Shown piece after piece: positions 33,401 to 44,639 of a stretch of 64,000 nt of DNA. The first letter of the stretch is position 1, and each line of letters begins with the position of its first letter. Where the stretch lies: assembly GCF_000972845.2 (NCBI RefSeq), contig NC_040032.1:17646871-17710870 (forward strand), read 5' to 3'. The stretch comes from Larimichthys crocea (lineage: Eukaryota; Chordata; Actinopteri; Sciaenidae). Below the pieces are notes generated by a model that saw only the letters and a list, made by a program, of their open reading frames with translations, had not been told where the DNA came from and searched no databases. A program made the translations under genes and the position numbers.

Positions 33401-35899
33401 TCCCTGCAGCTCACACCGCCCGCAGCCAAAGCGCACTACCCACACTCAAATAAATGAGAAAACCTGCGTTTTTCTCAGTAGCGCCATATCCTGTCTGAAT
33501 GCGCCCTAACATATTTACCACTGCACCTCATTTCTTTTTAACATGCTTACAAAGATAAAAGGAGTACATTTTGAAAATGTAGTTAAATATTAAGATTTAT
33601 TACTGTCCAGTATCCGTGCAGAAGATCTGCTCATAAAACTAAATAATTTCTCTTGTGTGGTGTTCACACTGAGAAACTCACTGAGAGAACAGAGGGGTAA
33701 ACAATGTTTTGTTTTTTTATACTGATTGAAGCGAAATGATAACATGTCTGTCTGCATTCAGTCATTAATTTTCCTTTGTTTGAGTATGCTGAATGTTCTC
33801 GGCTCATTAAACGGTTATAAGAGGAATATAATGTCCAAAACACAGAACTAGTTGAGGAAATTTTGTCCTCTTTTTTTTTGGGGGGGGGGGACTAGAATAA
33901 AGATATTTTTGCAGCACAAATGTGTCCATAATCTGAATAATTTAAAAAGGGGTTATACTCTTGTGTGCGTGTGTGTCATGTACGTGTTCAAGTCAGGTGA
34001 TGTAATACAAATGCAATAGTTAAAGCACAGGCAGGGTGCACTGCATGTATTACTAATTATCCTGTGTTTTAACAGTTAATGAATGTTTACAGTCTATTTA
34101 AACATTAACTAATTAGTTCTTTCATCAGAAAAACTGACACTTTTATGTAACACTTGAAAGTTGATGGCTGGTCAAATATATGTACAGCTCAAAATAAGGA
34201 TTTGTATTTTGATTAATCTTCATTAGAAAGCTGAAAGGACTTTTTTGATATTAACCAAGCAGCAACCTCTTTGTCTGTGAAGTGAAGCCAATGCAGTAGT
34301 GCCAAAAACTGCAGTTCCTCAAACGTCCACTTGAGGCTAGCTACAGAATGAGTCAGTCTCCATAAGTCCCCATGTTAAAATGTCCAACTTCACAGCAGAA
34401 GTAAACATGTTTACAGCCTGGTGCAAAAACTGTTTTGGTCTCTATAGCTAATTTCCCTGCTTAAAGTTATCCATAATTAACAGTACGCTCCACGTCTTTG
34501 CCCATTTTTAGATCGGTCGCGAGGCAGGACTGCCAAGGTGGTAACAACCAAAACCACCACACTCGGAGCTTCACAACGGCTCTTTAGAAACCTGTGGGTG
34601 ACGTCATGGTTACGCCGTCCATATTTTATTTTAACGCTTTAATACCAAAATAGAGGATACAAAAACATGCAGGTCTTTCAAGCAGCAGTGGTGCCTTGAA
34701 AGGAAACACTGAAGTAAGTTCAGATTAATGCACAGATCAGCCTGCAGTGTGCCGTAGGTCTTAATAGATGCAGCAGAGCTAACCAGTTAATTTTTATGTT
34801 AATATGACAGATGGTCATGTCTGATCGTTCATGTCTGCAGCCATTTAAAAAAGTTATTCTCTGGCACAACAGCCTCAAAGGAGAACATCGGTTTGATTTG
34901 CAGAATCACCTTGTTCCTCGTGGTAAAATGAGTTTGACACTGGAGGTGTTCCAGACCAGATCTAATATTTAAATGTCATGGTTTAAATTTGTTTACAACG
35001 CTAAAAAATCAGCTAGATTGCTAAATAAATCTATTAAACAGTGACTATTTGTCAGAACTAAGCGCCTCTGTTTGTCAGATTTACATTTACCAAATATTAC
35101 TTCATCAGATCTAATTTATTACACAGTGACAGACGCACTTGGGTTAAAATGATTCACTGTTTTGAAGTAAAAAATGGCACCACCTCCTGGTCAGAGTCTT
35201 GGTATTGGATTTATATGAATGATAACTGTGAGACTATGATTAAAGAGTTAGTCAAGTGAATTTACTTGTACAGCTCTGTTTTTAAAACAGTAGTAACACC
35301 TCTGCTACAACTGGCATAAGGAGGTCTTATCTAAGGCGGTTGCATAATTTAATAAAATAATTTAAGATTAATACTTTAACACTTACTCAAATTTCTTGGC
35401 CGTGGATAGGACGTATGAATTCAAACGGAGAAGGCCAGGTCTGGTCTCCGCAGCCTGCTGCTCCGTCCTGCAAGACAAGAAGAAGAAGTTGAAGTGAATT
35501 TACAGCATATTTGTGACAGCGTTTGTCTCAGAAAGTCACTGCTTGTCATGTTTTATGGGGACTTAAAAGGACCAGAGAAGACAGTAAGAATTCCTCATGA
35601 CACCAAAGCACATCAGTAAGATGCAGGGGGGGAAAGAAAGCACAAAAATGTTTTAAATTAATGAGAATACCTTGCACCGTCTTCCTCGTTCTTTTCTGGT
35701 GCTGATTTCTGGATCCAACTGACATCATTTTTCAGTGACGTCCGCACCCTGGTAGTTCGAAACACCCGGTTTCTGTCATCTTCTGCAACACACACACACA
35801 CACACACCTGCTGTCAGTACTGGGTACCAAAGATACTTAAAAACCATGTTTAATTTGATAAGAGGTGTAAATAAGTAAGTGGGGCTTACGTTCTGACAT
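24465..35899 (-). CDS. znf185: ZNF185-like actin-associated LIM-domain protein
   Basis: Exons in transcript order: 35899-35890 (ATG), 35782-35671, 35467-35387, 27450-27391, 27218-27146, 27020-25080, 24987-24925, 24837-24738 and 24620-24465. The N-terminal exon reads FRTTRVRTSLKNDVSWIQK, matching the ZNF185 block VRTTLKGDKSWI. The third has SYVLSTAKKFE (ZNF185 SYVLSAAKK). The C terminus is one LIM domain, VCSVCDKIIG, then HPECLKCGVCDKALGD, then CDGCF, as in ZNF185. Between them a 1,941-base exon codes for acidic Pro/Glu/Val repeats unlike the mammalian protein. The model gives about 864 residues if one extra base is ignored. The 27218-27146 exon is 73 bases where 72 are needed, with an A6 run at its start (27216-27211). 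Skipping that exon also keeps the frame. ZNF185 is linked to the actin cytoskeleton. Sciellin is the alternative but fits the LIM less well. Confidence 0.78.
25155..25305 (-). repeat. Duplicated 25-26-residue unit near the znf185 C terminus
   Basis: Two adjacent copies of EAAQEFTYRAIELT followed by Asp/Glu-Ala-Leu-Asp-Val and a proline-rich tail lie just before the linker to the LIM domain. The DNA copies are nearly identical, which points to a recent duplication. Confidence 0.85.
25495..26510 (-). repeat. Tandem coding repeats in the znf185 large exon
   Basis: The exon encodes five diverged units of about 65-75 residues, each with a core like VEQVPDLVVESVSELPPEPA followed by a His-Asp-Lys, Gly-Pro-Pro segment. 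Two unit types alternate. The two best-matching copies are 429 bases apart (ttcggatac at 25721 and 26150), which is 143 codons, so the higher-order unit keeps the frame. Confidence 0.85.
28539..28622. repeat. Exact 42-bp tandem duplication
   Basis: Two adjacent, essentially identical 42-base units starting atatccaaaaccaaccaaaa at 28539 and 28581, in the znf185 intron just upstream of the GC-rich leader of the transposase-derived gene. Confidence 0.9.
28720..29032 (+). promoter_or_regulatory. CpG-rich promoter and noncoding first exon, transposase-derived gene
   Basis: An island of CpG-containing sequence in otherwise AT-rich intron DNA (cgccgtctcc, gccgcggcag, gtagcggcgacgg, ggtgcgcggcgtc). 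It ends in a good splice donor, GTAAGT, at 29033. A matching acceptor, gccatcctag, ends at 31061, six bases before the ATG of the transposase-derived ORF. This is the pattern of a housekeeping-type leader exon. Transcription is inferred only, and a bidirectional promoter is possible. Confidence 0.45.
29148..30510 (+). repeat. Three tandem copies of a ~460-490-bp unit
   Basis: The start gaagctggagtaaagttagc recurs at 29148, 29610 and 30101. Each copy then carries tgattatatcaggacgtaaa, gacattttaagaaacctatc and aaaggtccagtgtgtgtcag, and ends taagaatcattgtgtttttg. The last third resembles a widespread teleost interspersed element. Copies differ by small indels and a few substitutions. The array lies in the intron of the transposase-derived gene, which is also the znf185 intron. 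Confidence 0.9.
30585..30745 (+). repeat. Dispersed repeat family R1, copy 4 (partial)
   Basis: Short plus-orientation fragment with gtataatttgaacaggtgag, ttttttgtaccaggctgtaa and gagccacagaggttgccgct, directly after the tandem array. Confidence 0.65.
31068..32357 (+). CDS. Pogo/Tigger transposase-derived protein, first catalytic Asp lost
   Basis: Intact 429-codon ORF without introns, nested antisense in the znf185 intron. Residues about 14-60 form a pipsqueak-type helix-turn-helix (TVRQAAKEFGVPKSSLGDRV). About 66-135 resemble a CENP-B-type DNA-binding domain (TWWLNFRKR). About 160-390 form a DDE_1 endonuclease fold. The first catalytic motif, normally N-x-D-E-T-G, reads FNCNETGF: residue 182 is Asn (aat at 31611-31613), not Asp. 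The other two acids are present: D288 in LLIFDGHKS and D324 in HILQPLDAGLF. The open frame, the missing acid and a good acceptor just before the ATG suggest a host gene retaining DNA binding without transposition. A recently silenced transposon copy is the alternative. I could not find terminal inverted repeats. No orthologue symbol is recognised. Confidence 0.85.
   Translation: MPSRNHLDKIGRRKKKKWTEEAMERALIEVKSGRCTVRQAAKEFGVPKSSLGDRVSGRVAPGSRSGPAQLITSADEELLVEFSLYMSKHGFPLTKQQLVSFASSIYKRQHRRVAFSKLGQTWWLNFRKRQEKNITIQPADNVVRGRTVCVRKEAVDQFFHLLSTVVDARGLRDKPHQIFNCNETGFQLGRKRVILPKSASLGYKPVPGLRDHISVLACVSAAGESVPPFIIYSKAYPGGVCYKTHGPPNSLYGWSDSGCINSELFKKWFLKHFLLHAPKARPLLLIFDGHKSPVNLEVVEAARKEDVILLCLPPHCSHILQPLDAGLFVLLKQRFAALIGDGCAADTHFAVSKKEFSGVFKGTYQVMKEEEGVRTVKEGFRKCGIYPLNHFNTINEGHLTSSHGTAGPSLSASAQGLHAVGDLAAAGPS
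32358..33140 (+). other. Downstream of the transposase-derived ORF
   Basis: A second frame stays open from before the stop to 32542 and reads plausibly as protein (HRRDLLSDILNGLTLLPEN, then LVSSPVEPGVVDINC). It may be a former C terminus displaced by a frameshift. Beyond 32550 the sequence is AT-rich and noncoding. Confidence 0.3.
33145..33500 (+). repeat. Dispersed repeat R2, copy 1
   Basis: Closely resembles 56735-56960 in a fam76b intron. Both contain aagttgtgagtcagactcag-like text, ttagaagctgggttcatgaa, ccacctgaatagtctcggtt and tttcagagacatttcaggct. This copy ends near ctgtctgaatgcgccctaac. Noncoding. Confidence 0.75.
34250..34635 (-). repeat. Dispersed repeat family R1, copy 5
   Basis: The most complete minus-orientation copy. 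It runs from gcaacctctttgtctgtgaa through ctgcagttcctcaaacgtcc, gtctccataagtccccatgt, tttacagcctggtgcaaaaa and ggcaggactgccaaggtggt to gacgtcatggttacgccgtc. Confidence 0.8.
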
Positions 35900-35927
35900 G
35901 ATGCTGGTGTTTTCGCAGATGTTCAAC
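35890..35927 (-). other. znf185 start-codon exon
   Basis: On the minus strand an acceptor (ctcctcag) precedes 27-28 bases of 5' UTR, then ATG TCA GAA C at 35899-35890 and donor GTAAGC. Only ten coding bases lie in this exon. Phase 1 joins it exactly to the next exon (CAA GAT GAC). Confidence 0.75.
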
Positions 35928-36075
35928 CTGAGGAGATTATTTAAAGATGAGAAAGTTACATTTTATTCCAAGTTTCACACATATAACAGTAATCACTGCT
36001 GTAATGCACAGTATATCTCCTCACTGTCATTATCTTTCTTGCAGCATCACATACTCAACCTGTAATACTGCATTC

Positions 36076-36535
36076 TGCACACTGTAAAAAATGTCTGCAG
36101 ATTTTACAGTTAAAATTTGCCAAACCATCACAGTAAAATATACTGTATACAATAAAACACAGTCACATTTAATAGCAAAACTCTTATTTTATACAGCATC
36201 TTAAGGGAATTTGTACAGAATAAAGTAGTATTTCATATAAGACATGGTTTATTATACAGTAAAACATATATTTCATGGCAAAATTGATTTTATTGATTTT
36301 GATTTTATACAACATTTGTGTGGCATTTTTGTTTTAATTATGTGGCAAAAAAATTTATTTATACAGTAGAATATGGAATAAAAAGCCAACTTAACTGTAA
36401 AATTAACAGTACTAATATCCTTATAATATATCCAATATCCTACTGTAATTTAGAGAAAGTTATACCATATTCATTACAGTAAATTCTGGCAACCATAGCT
36501 GCTAGTTTTTTACCAACAGTTGTTTTTTTACAGTA
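36076..36535. mobile_element. MITE-like element with ACTGTAAAAAA inverted ends
   Basis: The left end reads cactgtaaaaaatgtctgca and the right end, reversed, tactgtaaaaaaacaactg. The terminal inverted repeat ACTGTAAAAAA is therefore about 11 bases. The interior is AT-rich with many acagta/tactgt words and no ORF. It lies between the znf185 start-codon exon and the upstream noncoding exon. Confidence 0.6.
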
Positions 36536-36919
36536 GCATAGAAACAACTCACTCAGAATGTGACTTTTATCATTTGTTACTAACCTGAACTTGCAGTAAA
36601 CTCTACTAGAGCATGGATAAATACTATTATTAAATTAAATTAAATAAATACTTATATATTTTTAAAAAAGAAGATATTTTTACACTTGTATGCATAAAAA
36701 TGTCACACACTTTGAGCCTCCTGTTAACATTTTGACCTGCACTCAGAGCTTTAATCTCTGATGATGAGTCTCACTGGAAAAGTGCCAGCACCAATTAACC
36801 AGGTCAGATTACTTATGCATAGAAAACCAAAGCTATTCTGACTTTATAATGACCCTTGCATAGCCAATGAACAGAGCTAATGTGAAATCCAGTTCCTGCC
36901 CTTTATGTCGTGTTCTCAC

Positions 36920-37000
36920 CTGTTCTGTTCAGAGCAGAGCCTCGTCGAGCCTCGTCTGGATGTCTTCTGCTTCACACGGGCGAACAGGTAGAGACACTTA
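36920..37000 (-). promoter_or_regulatory. znf185 noncoding first exon and promoter area
   Basis: On the minus strand a GC-rich stretch (gacgaggctcgacgaggctc) ends in a canonical donor, AG then gtgaga, with the last exon base at 36920. The acceptor at 35928 follows about 1 kb later. The exact transcription start is not visible. Confidence 0.5.
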
Positions 37001-39890
37001 AACCTGAGCCCCCCCCTCACCGCAAGCCCTGTCATTTCAGATTCCACCCCTCGTTAGTCTGAAGTGTCATACCTGGATGCTGCTATGCAGGTTGATCAAG
37101 TGGGTGGCTGGATGCTTTTCGTGACAATCATTAAGTGGGCAGACAGGTGCCATTGTTTTAGTTAGTAGTTTCATTTTTTTAGAAATATGAATACATTCCA
37201 GGGATGTCTTCTGTTTCAACAATCACTATTACCTGATAACTATTGAAAGAAAAAGGAGCTTTTTTCAAGAGTTTTCTTTCTGTTCTTTTATAATGTGTGT
37301 GACGACATTATACAATCTTAATCAGCCATACAATTTAGTACCTAATGGTGTTTTATTCCCTCTGACTTCTTTCAAAGAAAAACATGCTGTTCTAGTTGAG
37401 AGGGACGATAAAGATCAAGTGACACCTGATACCTGACACCTAATTGGAATTTAATCTAATGCCTGATCAGAAACCTTCATTTCCACTGAAACTGACAAGC
37501 CAAACCTCATTTTAGTAAGTAAACATTTTAAGGAACTGAATTTTGGGGGGGATTTTTCAGAGTATCTGCAACACTTAGTACAGATTTTTTTAATTATTGT
37601 TATTATTGGGCATTTTTTGCCTTTATTTGATTGGATAGGACAGCTGATGACAGTCCTGAAAGCAGGTAGAGAGAGGGGAACTAAAACTATCTGAGTTAAG
37701 TGACATGGTCACCATAAAGCTTGCATGAAATCACAGTCACTCTGTAAATAGCTGTAAATATTGTGTCTTTACTTTTCTGTTGTTTCCTCTGAAGCACTTG
37801 ACAGTGAAATACAAGTGAAATAAGACCATAATATTTAAAAGCTGTGTGGAATCCAGCAGAACCTCCTCCGTCGGTTTGGCCTCCTTGAACCTCAGCCAGC
37901 GTCTTCAGTAGAAATCTTTATCAAAACAACACAGAAGTCAAAGTCAAAGTCACAGTGATATATTTCCTGCAGTACACACGGAACTGACATAGTGGAATGA
38001 GATTAGGTGTGTTGCTCAGAGTAAATTCTTGTAGAGGAACATGAGGGTACATTATGTTCAAAGAGAAACAGTAAATGTTACATAATGTGTGCTTTGTTTG
38101 TACCTTTAATGTATGTGTTATTACATACTCAAACACAAGAATCATATACAAAAATATGGACCAGTATATTACCTTTAAAATACACTTTAGATGTAAAATT
38201 ACAGTATTTTAGCTACTACTACTAAGTTGCATTAATAATACAGTACAAATCATCATAAGTCATGACTGTGATTCAAGTACAGCACCATACTATAATTCAG
38301 CAACTGAACATTAAACTTTGTTGTGAATTCACGGAAACTACAGATGATTACAATATCATATTGTAATTTTACATTAAAATACTATATTTTTACAGCACAT
38401 ACAGTTGTTGTTTTAATCTATACTAATGTAAAATAATTACTGTGAATTTACTGCAATTTACCCTCATTTAATGTTACAGTGTGTGTGCCCTACGTTTTAC
38501 CCTTGCGGCTAAGGCCTGACAGATTTATTTCCATGTTTCCATGATTTGTTTGGCACAATCATAACTTATGTGTACTGCATCTGCACGCCTTACCATGCAC
38601 ATGTAGAACATGTGACAGTACAAACTGTATTTATACACCTGGCAGTTAGGATTACAATGCAGCCAAAATAGGATTTGTAACTTTCAATGCATTCAGGCTG
38701 TGATAACATTAGACGTAGGTTGAGTCCTGATGCATCCTCTGATACAAAATGCCCCCTACCTTCCTCACTACAACACTGCACATTCTTATGAAGTCACTTT
38801 ATTTGTTATTACAAATGTAGAAACTGCAGAATACTTGTTTATTAAGAGTTATATACCCTGATCACAAGGATACATTTTTAATGTTAAATATCTCTCTCTC
38901 TCTTTAAAATACTTTTATTTATTCATTTATTTTGTGTGAACATGGGATGAGGTCTGGGACATTACATCTAAATCCAGCAGTGGAATGACAAATAGGAGCA
39001 GGTATCTTACTATTGTCAGCCTGCACTTATGTACCTCCATGCATGCTGTTTATAGTTACATGTGTCATTTTTAATGCTACGTAGCAATGTCATTGGTTAC
39101 AGACAGATTTCTTAACTCCCATATTCTCCTTTAAGCACTACTGGGGCCTTTATACACCAGTGGAGGGACCATCACTCCATCATCACTGATGGACAACGCA
39201 CAGGAATCTCCTCGTAAGATTTCCATCAGGGAAGTCATTAAATTAGTCAGAAGAGTAGCTCAGGAGCTAATGTCCATTAGAAAACAGCTCTAGAAAGACC
39301 TGGAAGCAGAGAAAACAAAAGGGCAATGCACTCCAACACCACAGATTTGGAGAAAGCTTCAGATGAGACAAAAATCAAACGTGACGCATCATGTTTAGAG
39401 GAGTAATGGCTCTGCATGTGACCCTAAAATAATAACAGTGAAGTTCACTTATACACTGTGCATGCTTTTTATGTCCATGCTTTCAGTTAGTGTCTAACAA
39501 TGCTGTCTTAGTCTCAGTCCTCATTTTATAGCTTTGTGTGTGCATTAGCATTATGAGCCTCTGTGTTTAATGTTTTAAATAGAACCTGACAATCGTGTAT
39601 GAGTGTGTATTCTCTTTGCTTTTTATTATTGTCCTGCATACTTATACATGATCTCACGCTTATATTCAATCTTATATTCTGGACTATGCATGGTGCGTTT
39701 AATGTTTTATTAACGTGCACTGTCCTTGTTAAATAAACCAGAAGGTAAATAAATAGCTACAGTTCCTAATGGATATACAAGATGCAGATATAAAAGATTA
39801 TCGTAACAATTCCACTGCTCCAGAGTATTGAATATATCTGTGTTAAATCACATTTATTCAGGAGGTCTGCGCTACAGTTTTCTCTTTTCC
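37001..39890. other. Intergenic region between znf185 and cwc15 (head to head)
   Basis: About 3 kb separate the divergent 5' ends. No exon is supported. It holds a minus-orientation SINE 3' fragment (37605-37710), an AT-rich MITE-like segment (about 38160-38485, many tacagta/tactgt words) and unique AT-rich sequence. Confidence 0.6.
37605..37710 (-). mobile_element. 3' fragment of a SINE
   Basis: The plus strand reads gcattttttgcctttatttg then gataggacagctgatgacag. This is the reverse complement of the 3' body of the common teleost tRNA-derived SINE whose head type is seen at 14305. The tRNA-like head is missing, so the copy is truncated. Confidence 0.55.
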
Positions 39891-39899
39891 GAGTGTTTT

Positions 39900-39974
39900 T
39901 GAATGCATCTTTTCTACAGGTCGTGACGTCACAGCGTGTATCCGGTCTTCTTCTTGTCGTGTGGTGGCAGCTTC
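39900..39974 (+). promoter_or_regulatory. cwc15 noncoding first exon and promoter
   Basis: CpG-containing sequence (gtcgtgacgtcacagcgtg) includes a perfect CRE-like TGACGTCA. It leads to a short exon ending cagcttc before GTAAGT at 39975. The acceptor before the coding exon is gttgccacag at about 41357 (or 41360). A CRE near the start is common in housekeeping genes. Confidence 0.55.
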
Positions 39975-40610
39975 GTAAGTGTTATTACTCTGAAAATAAC
40001 GTTTAAAACACGTATTATTGTTATCATTTTGATTGTAGTTTGATTGTGAAAATGTAACTCGTAGCTGATTGACGCCACAGAGCCGTCTGGAGAGCTGAAG
40101 TAGCTTTATTTCCCCACTTTAGCGGCGATGTTTGAACAGGCTAACCTATTAGCAACGCATTAGCTGTTTGAGGCTAGCTGGTTAGCTTGTGTTTTGTACT
40201 TTATCAATGACTTATTTCAGATTATTCTTCCAATAATTAGACGATTTGTGTCTCACAGAGAAGTGATAAGAGTTGCATTGATGTTACGGTTTCTAACAAA
40301 CTCTTTAACATGTTGTTTAGCTCGTTGTTTAATCTGCTTTTCTGTCTTTTGTTTGACGACTGAACAAATTACTTTTATAAATGAGTGATTTCAGTAGCTA
40401 ATAACTCATTATTATCCCAGCTGTCTCTCAGCCGTGAAGATAAATGTTGCTGCTTTACTTAAATACATAACCTGACAACAATACCTGATGTGTATTTTAA
40501 GGGATTTTATATAACAGGTAGCTTTTTAACATTACATTGATGTTTGTCATCTATCATACATTGTAACAAACTTTGCACCACAGAGATGAACACGTGTCTA
40601 CAAGAAGTTT

Positions 40611-40612
<2 letters not shown>

Positions 40613-40647
<35 letters not shown>
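40613..40647. repeat. (CA)n microsatellite
   Basis: About 17 CA units in cwc15 intron 1. Confidence 0.95.
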
Positions 40648-40649
<2 letters not shown>

Positions 40650-41371
40650 AAAACCATTTACTGCACAACCTGATCATCCACCGTCAGTAATTAATACACA
40701 ACCAACAATTAATCAAACCAATAACTAACATCTGTGAACATGTTTAAAAATACACATATAAGCAGTTTGAATTAAACTAAAGCTGCCTGCACTGTGTGGA
40801 GGGATATGACATTTGAACAACTTGTTACAAGTTTTTAAGAAGACAAAAAAACACAAGTTAAAGGACGTCAGTCGACAGTCTTCTTGTTAATCCAGCATCA
40901 ATATAATCCACAAAGATAAACTGTATTTCTGTACAAACCTTTACATTTTGGACTTTGTCACCTCAGCAACTCAAAAGACTCACTACCAGCATCGTTTTAG
41001 TGGGAGAGGACTGTAGGAATGAGGTGATAAGATTTCTCGCAAAAACAAGAGGTGGCTGCAGTTAATTTACTTTATTGCCCTTTTCCCTGCAGACAATTTG
41101 TGAAGGCAGTTAGAAAAGCACAAACTTTATAGAAGTTTAATGACAGTTGCATAAATATTAAGGGATTCAGCAAACAACAATAAAAGTAAGGATGTATAAA
41201 AGATGTTGTTTATTAGGTGTTGACCTGATATTTGTCTGGAGCTGCCTGTTTCTAGCATCCTGTCCTCTCAGCTCTCAGGTCACTGCACGCCAAGTGCAGT
41301 GCTCTGAACTCTACTTGGTTTTCATCTTATGTTTGTTCACCTCACGTGTTGCCACAGCAGAGCCATCGAAG

Positions 41372-43125
41372 ATGACTACAGCTGCAAGACCAACGTTTGA
41401 GCCGGCGAGAGGAGGGAGGGGTAAAGGAGAAGGTGATCTGAGTGCTCTGTCCAAGCAGTATTCAAGTCGAGATCTTCCAGGTCACACGAAGATCAAGTAC
41501 AGGTCAGTGGGATGGGTTGATGCTGGCTGCATAGCCAGGCACTGATCTATTATCTATCTGCTCATTCTGAAAGTATATATATAATATACATATTTATTTT
41601 TCTCTGTCCTCAGACAACCCACCCAGGATGCCCCTGAGGAGGTGCGTGCCCGTGACTTCCGCAGGGAGCTGGAGGAGAGGGAGCGTGTAGCTGTACGTGA
41701 CAAGACCAGAGAAAGAGGACCAAGAGGTCGGTCTTTATGCAGATGTTAAACAGTGCATTGAAACATATTTCAAGCTTTTCACATGAAGTTCAGACCAGAT
41801 ATTAACTTAATAGAAACTATACAGATAAAGAAATCATAATATTCCAAATCATAAAGTTATGTGCGATTAATTGGCGTGACATGGGATGTAGGTTAGCACT
41901 TCCACTCTATGAAAATAGGTTAACTGCCTCTGAATGCAGGTGAACAAATCATTTGTTGCCAGGCTTTCACACAAGAAGCATCTCGTAGATGACATTATCG
42001 AGCTACATTGCAAAATCACTGATAAAGACACATTTTTTTAACTCCTAAATCTTCCTATAAGCACCGCTGGGGCCTTTATCCACTGCCTATTCCCGACAGA
42101 ACAGAGTGGAGAGCCACTTCTGAACCAGAATGCAGTGTTTCTGGTGGGGTTTAAAACACGAGCTAGAACAGCCACGATTAGCTGCAATGACCATGACAAA
42201 CACAGAATGTGTCTCATCCATGCTCGGTGTGATTTGGCCCTAACAATGAGGTGGATGCATCGTTCTATGACAGTCATATGTTGACGTGTTGAATACTTGT
42301 TTCCCACACTGTATATTTTTGGTCATTTTATATCACCTATAAAAACATTCACTTATTATGTTCCAGAGCACACCACATCATCATCATCTTCATCATCCTC
42401 TTCAAAGAGGCCCAGACTGGATCAAATCCCAGCAGCCAACTTGGACGCTGACGACCCTCTAACCGATGTAAGTGTTTGCACTGTGCAACACTTAATGGAC
42501 ACATGGAGGCGATTAGCACTCGTCAAGCTCCCTCACAGATGATGCTCGCTTTGTTTACAGGATGATGAAGACGAGGACTCCGAGGAGGACAGCGATGACG
42601 ACGACACCGCAGCTCTTCTGGCAGAGCTGGAGAAGATCAAGAAGGAGCGCGCTGAAGAGCAAGAACGCAAAGTAAAGCGTCGTTTCAGACCTGCTGTTTG
42701 AAAAGAAACTAAAGCCTGACGTTCTTAATTAATGCAGTTGTTTCTCTTCGTAGGAGCGAGAGCAAAAGGCAGAGGAGGAGAGGATTCGCATGGAGAATAT
42801 CTTGAGTGGCAATCCGTTGATTAATTTGGCAGGACAACAGCAACAACAACAGATGAGCCAGACTCAGACCACATTCAGGGTCAAGAGAAGGTATCTCACA
42901 AACACACACACACATCTGTGCACAACATGAGTGTTGTATTTAAAGAACAAATGAACTCTTGAGTGTGTTTACATGATTTGTTCATACGTTTCCAGGTGGG
43001 ATGATGACGTTGTGTTCAAGAATTGCGCCAAAGGAGTGGACGAAGCACGGAAGGAGAAACGTTTTGTCAACGACACGCTGCGCTCCGAGTTTCACAAGAA
43101 ATTTATGGAGAAATATGTAAAGTAA
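41372..43125 (+). CDS. cwc15: CWC15 spliceosome-associated protein
   Basis: Component of the Prp19-related part of active spliceosomes. Coding exons are 41372-41502, 41614-41726, 42367-42467, 42561-42671, 42754-42890 and 42996-43125, giving 240 residues (human about 229). All junctions are GT/AG and in phase. The N terminus [15 protein letters not shown] and the following [21 protein letters not shown] block are family hallmarks. The middle has a serine run, KRPRLD, and an acidic stretch ([15 protein letters not shown]). A charged helix, probably coiled, follows. The C terminus has [15 protein letters not shown] and ends [11 protein letters not shown] as in other vertebrates. The start is fixed by gaagATG and the conserved first residues. 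A poly(A) signal, AATAAA, follows at 43276-43281. Nothing is odd except a Gln run (AGQQQQQQM) near the C-terminal third. Confidence 0.95.
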
Positions 43126-44600
43126 AGGACTTGATGTGGCTGCATTTTATTTTTCTTCTAATTTCTCTGGTCTGCGCTCTCCGGCTGTCCAAATACATCC
43201 TGTATTCAAATTAGTATCTGTACAGTCAGCACGTAAACTGTTGTATATAAATGAGTTGGTGAGTTACATCCTTTGAATAAAGCTTCTGAAAAATGTCATT
43301 TGTTAAATGTGATTCAACAAAAACAACAAGTTTCCATAGTTTTTAAAAAAAATTCATTTCAATAAACTGGCTTGTGTTTAAAATGGATCTTATCTTGTCT
43401 GAATTTGTTTATTTCAAGGACCTCATTGAGGTAAAAAACAGTTCTAACATAATGTTTTATATACTCACATAAGTATGAACTCTTATAAACCTTTGAAAGT
43501 GTAATATTAATCAGGATCTAACTTCAAATTAAATTACATTTTATTTAAGGTCTTTTGTGTTAAAGGAAACAAAAAATATGAGGTGGACTGTCACAGATTT
43601 AAAAAAACAACAACACAGTATTCTTTGTATTTTCTGGCACCTTTTTATATCTATGTTTGGTTTTTTTAATAAGGTAACAACTGATGAATTCTGGTATGAA
43701 ACAGTAAAGAGTCAAGTTCCTGTATCATCTGCCTGATGGTGACAAGGAGAACAGTCTGAGCTGGGTGGGCTGTGGTCCTTTAAGATTCTGTAATCTATAA
43801 TAATAATAATGTTTTTAGATGCATTACTTTCATCATGCTCATGTGCTGCATGAGTAATTTTTGTTTTTTGAATTAAGATTACGACTCAGTATTACATAAA
43901 TACACAGATACATATATATATTTATATAATCATAACACCACAACATAACCACAAAAAAGAAAATTCAATACAGTAAGTTTATCCACCCATAGCAGTCAGC
44001 AGCAGTTCAGTCTCATGATTAAAGTGGTGGTGGTGCGTGCAGCTATGCCATCCTGTATTGTCTGTCTGATGGTAATTCGTTTCTTCTTTTTTATATTATA
44101 TATATAATTATTTAATTTATTTAAAAGAATTTCAGAATTTAATCAAAAAAAGATCAAGATCAAAACTTAACTTTCAGTTTGTTTTGTTTTTAGTTTTTAG
44201 TTATTAAAGCTTTTGGAGCCTTGATTCAGCTCCATACAAATGAAGTTAGAGAGATTTGTTGAATTATAATGGACAGGGGATGCTTTAACATGATGTTTAA
44301 CTAATAATAATAATAATAACAATAATAATAACAATAATAATAACAATAATAACACATTTCATTTCATAGGCGCCTTTCTGTCACCCAAGGACACCAAATA
44401 AAAGTAGACAAAAACAAACAAAAAGAACCATAAAAGTATACCAAATTACAAGAATACAACATTAAAAACAGGTTAAAATGGGACAATGCAATTGAATCAG
44501 TCAGATGGAAAAGACTATTTTAAACAGGTGGGTTTTGAGTGCGGACTTGAATTGTGAGAGTGAGTTGATAAAAAATAATTTAAAATAATAAACCATGATT
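43126..44600. other. cwc15 3' UTR and intergenic region to mtmr2
   Basis: The cwc15 mRNA should end near 43300. The rest is AT-rich, with fragments resembling an old teleost interspersed repeat (ctgcctgatggtgacaagga near 43730 and a similar ctgtctgatggtaattcg near 44060). A third related piece (ctacctgacggtaacaagga) is in mtmr2 intron 1 near 45930. A long AAT/AAC microsatellite also lies here. Confidence 0.5.
44302..44353. repeat. (AAT/AAC)n compound microsatellite
   Basis: About 17 trinucleotide units alternating ataataata and acaataata blocks. Confidence 0.9.
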
Positions 44601-44639
44601 TTCCTGACATGACTCCCACAACACCAACACCCGCAGCTG

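Noticed and set aside
35780..35810. Short AC run next to the znf185 exon 3 acceptor as a CRISPR or functional repeat
   Set aside because: It is a plain (CA)n run. No repeat-spacer array exists anywhere in the window, as expected for a vertebrate.
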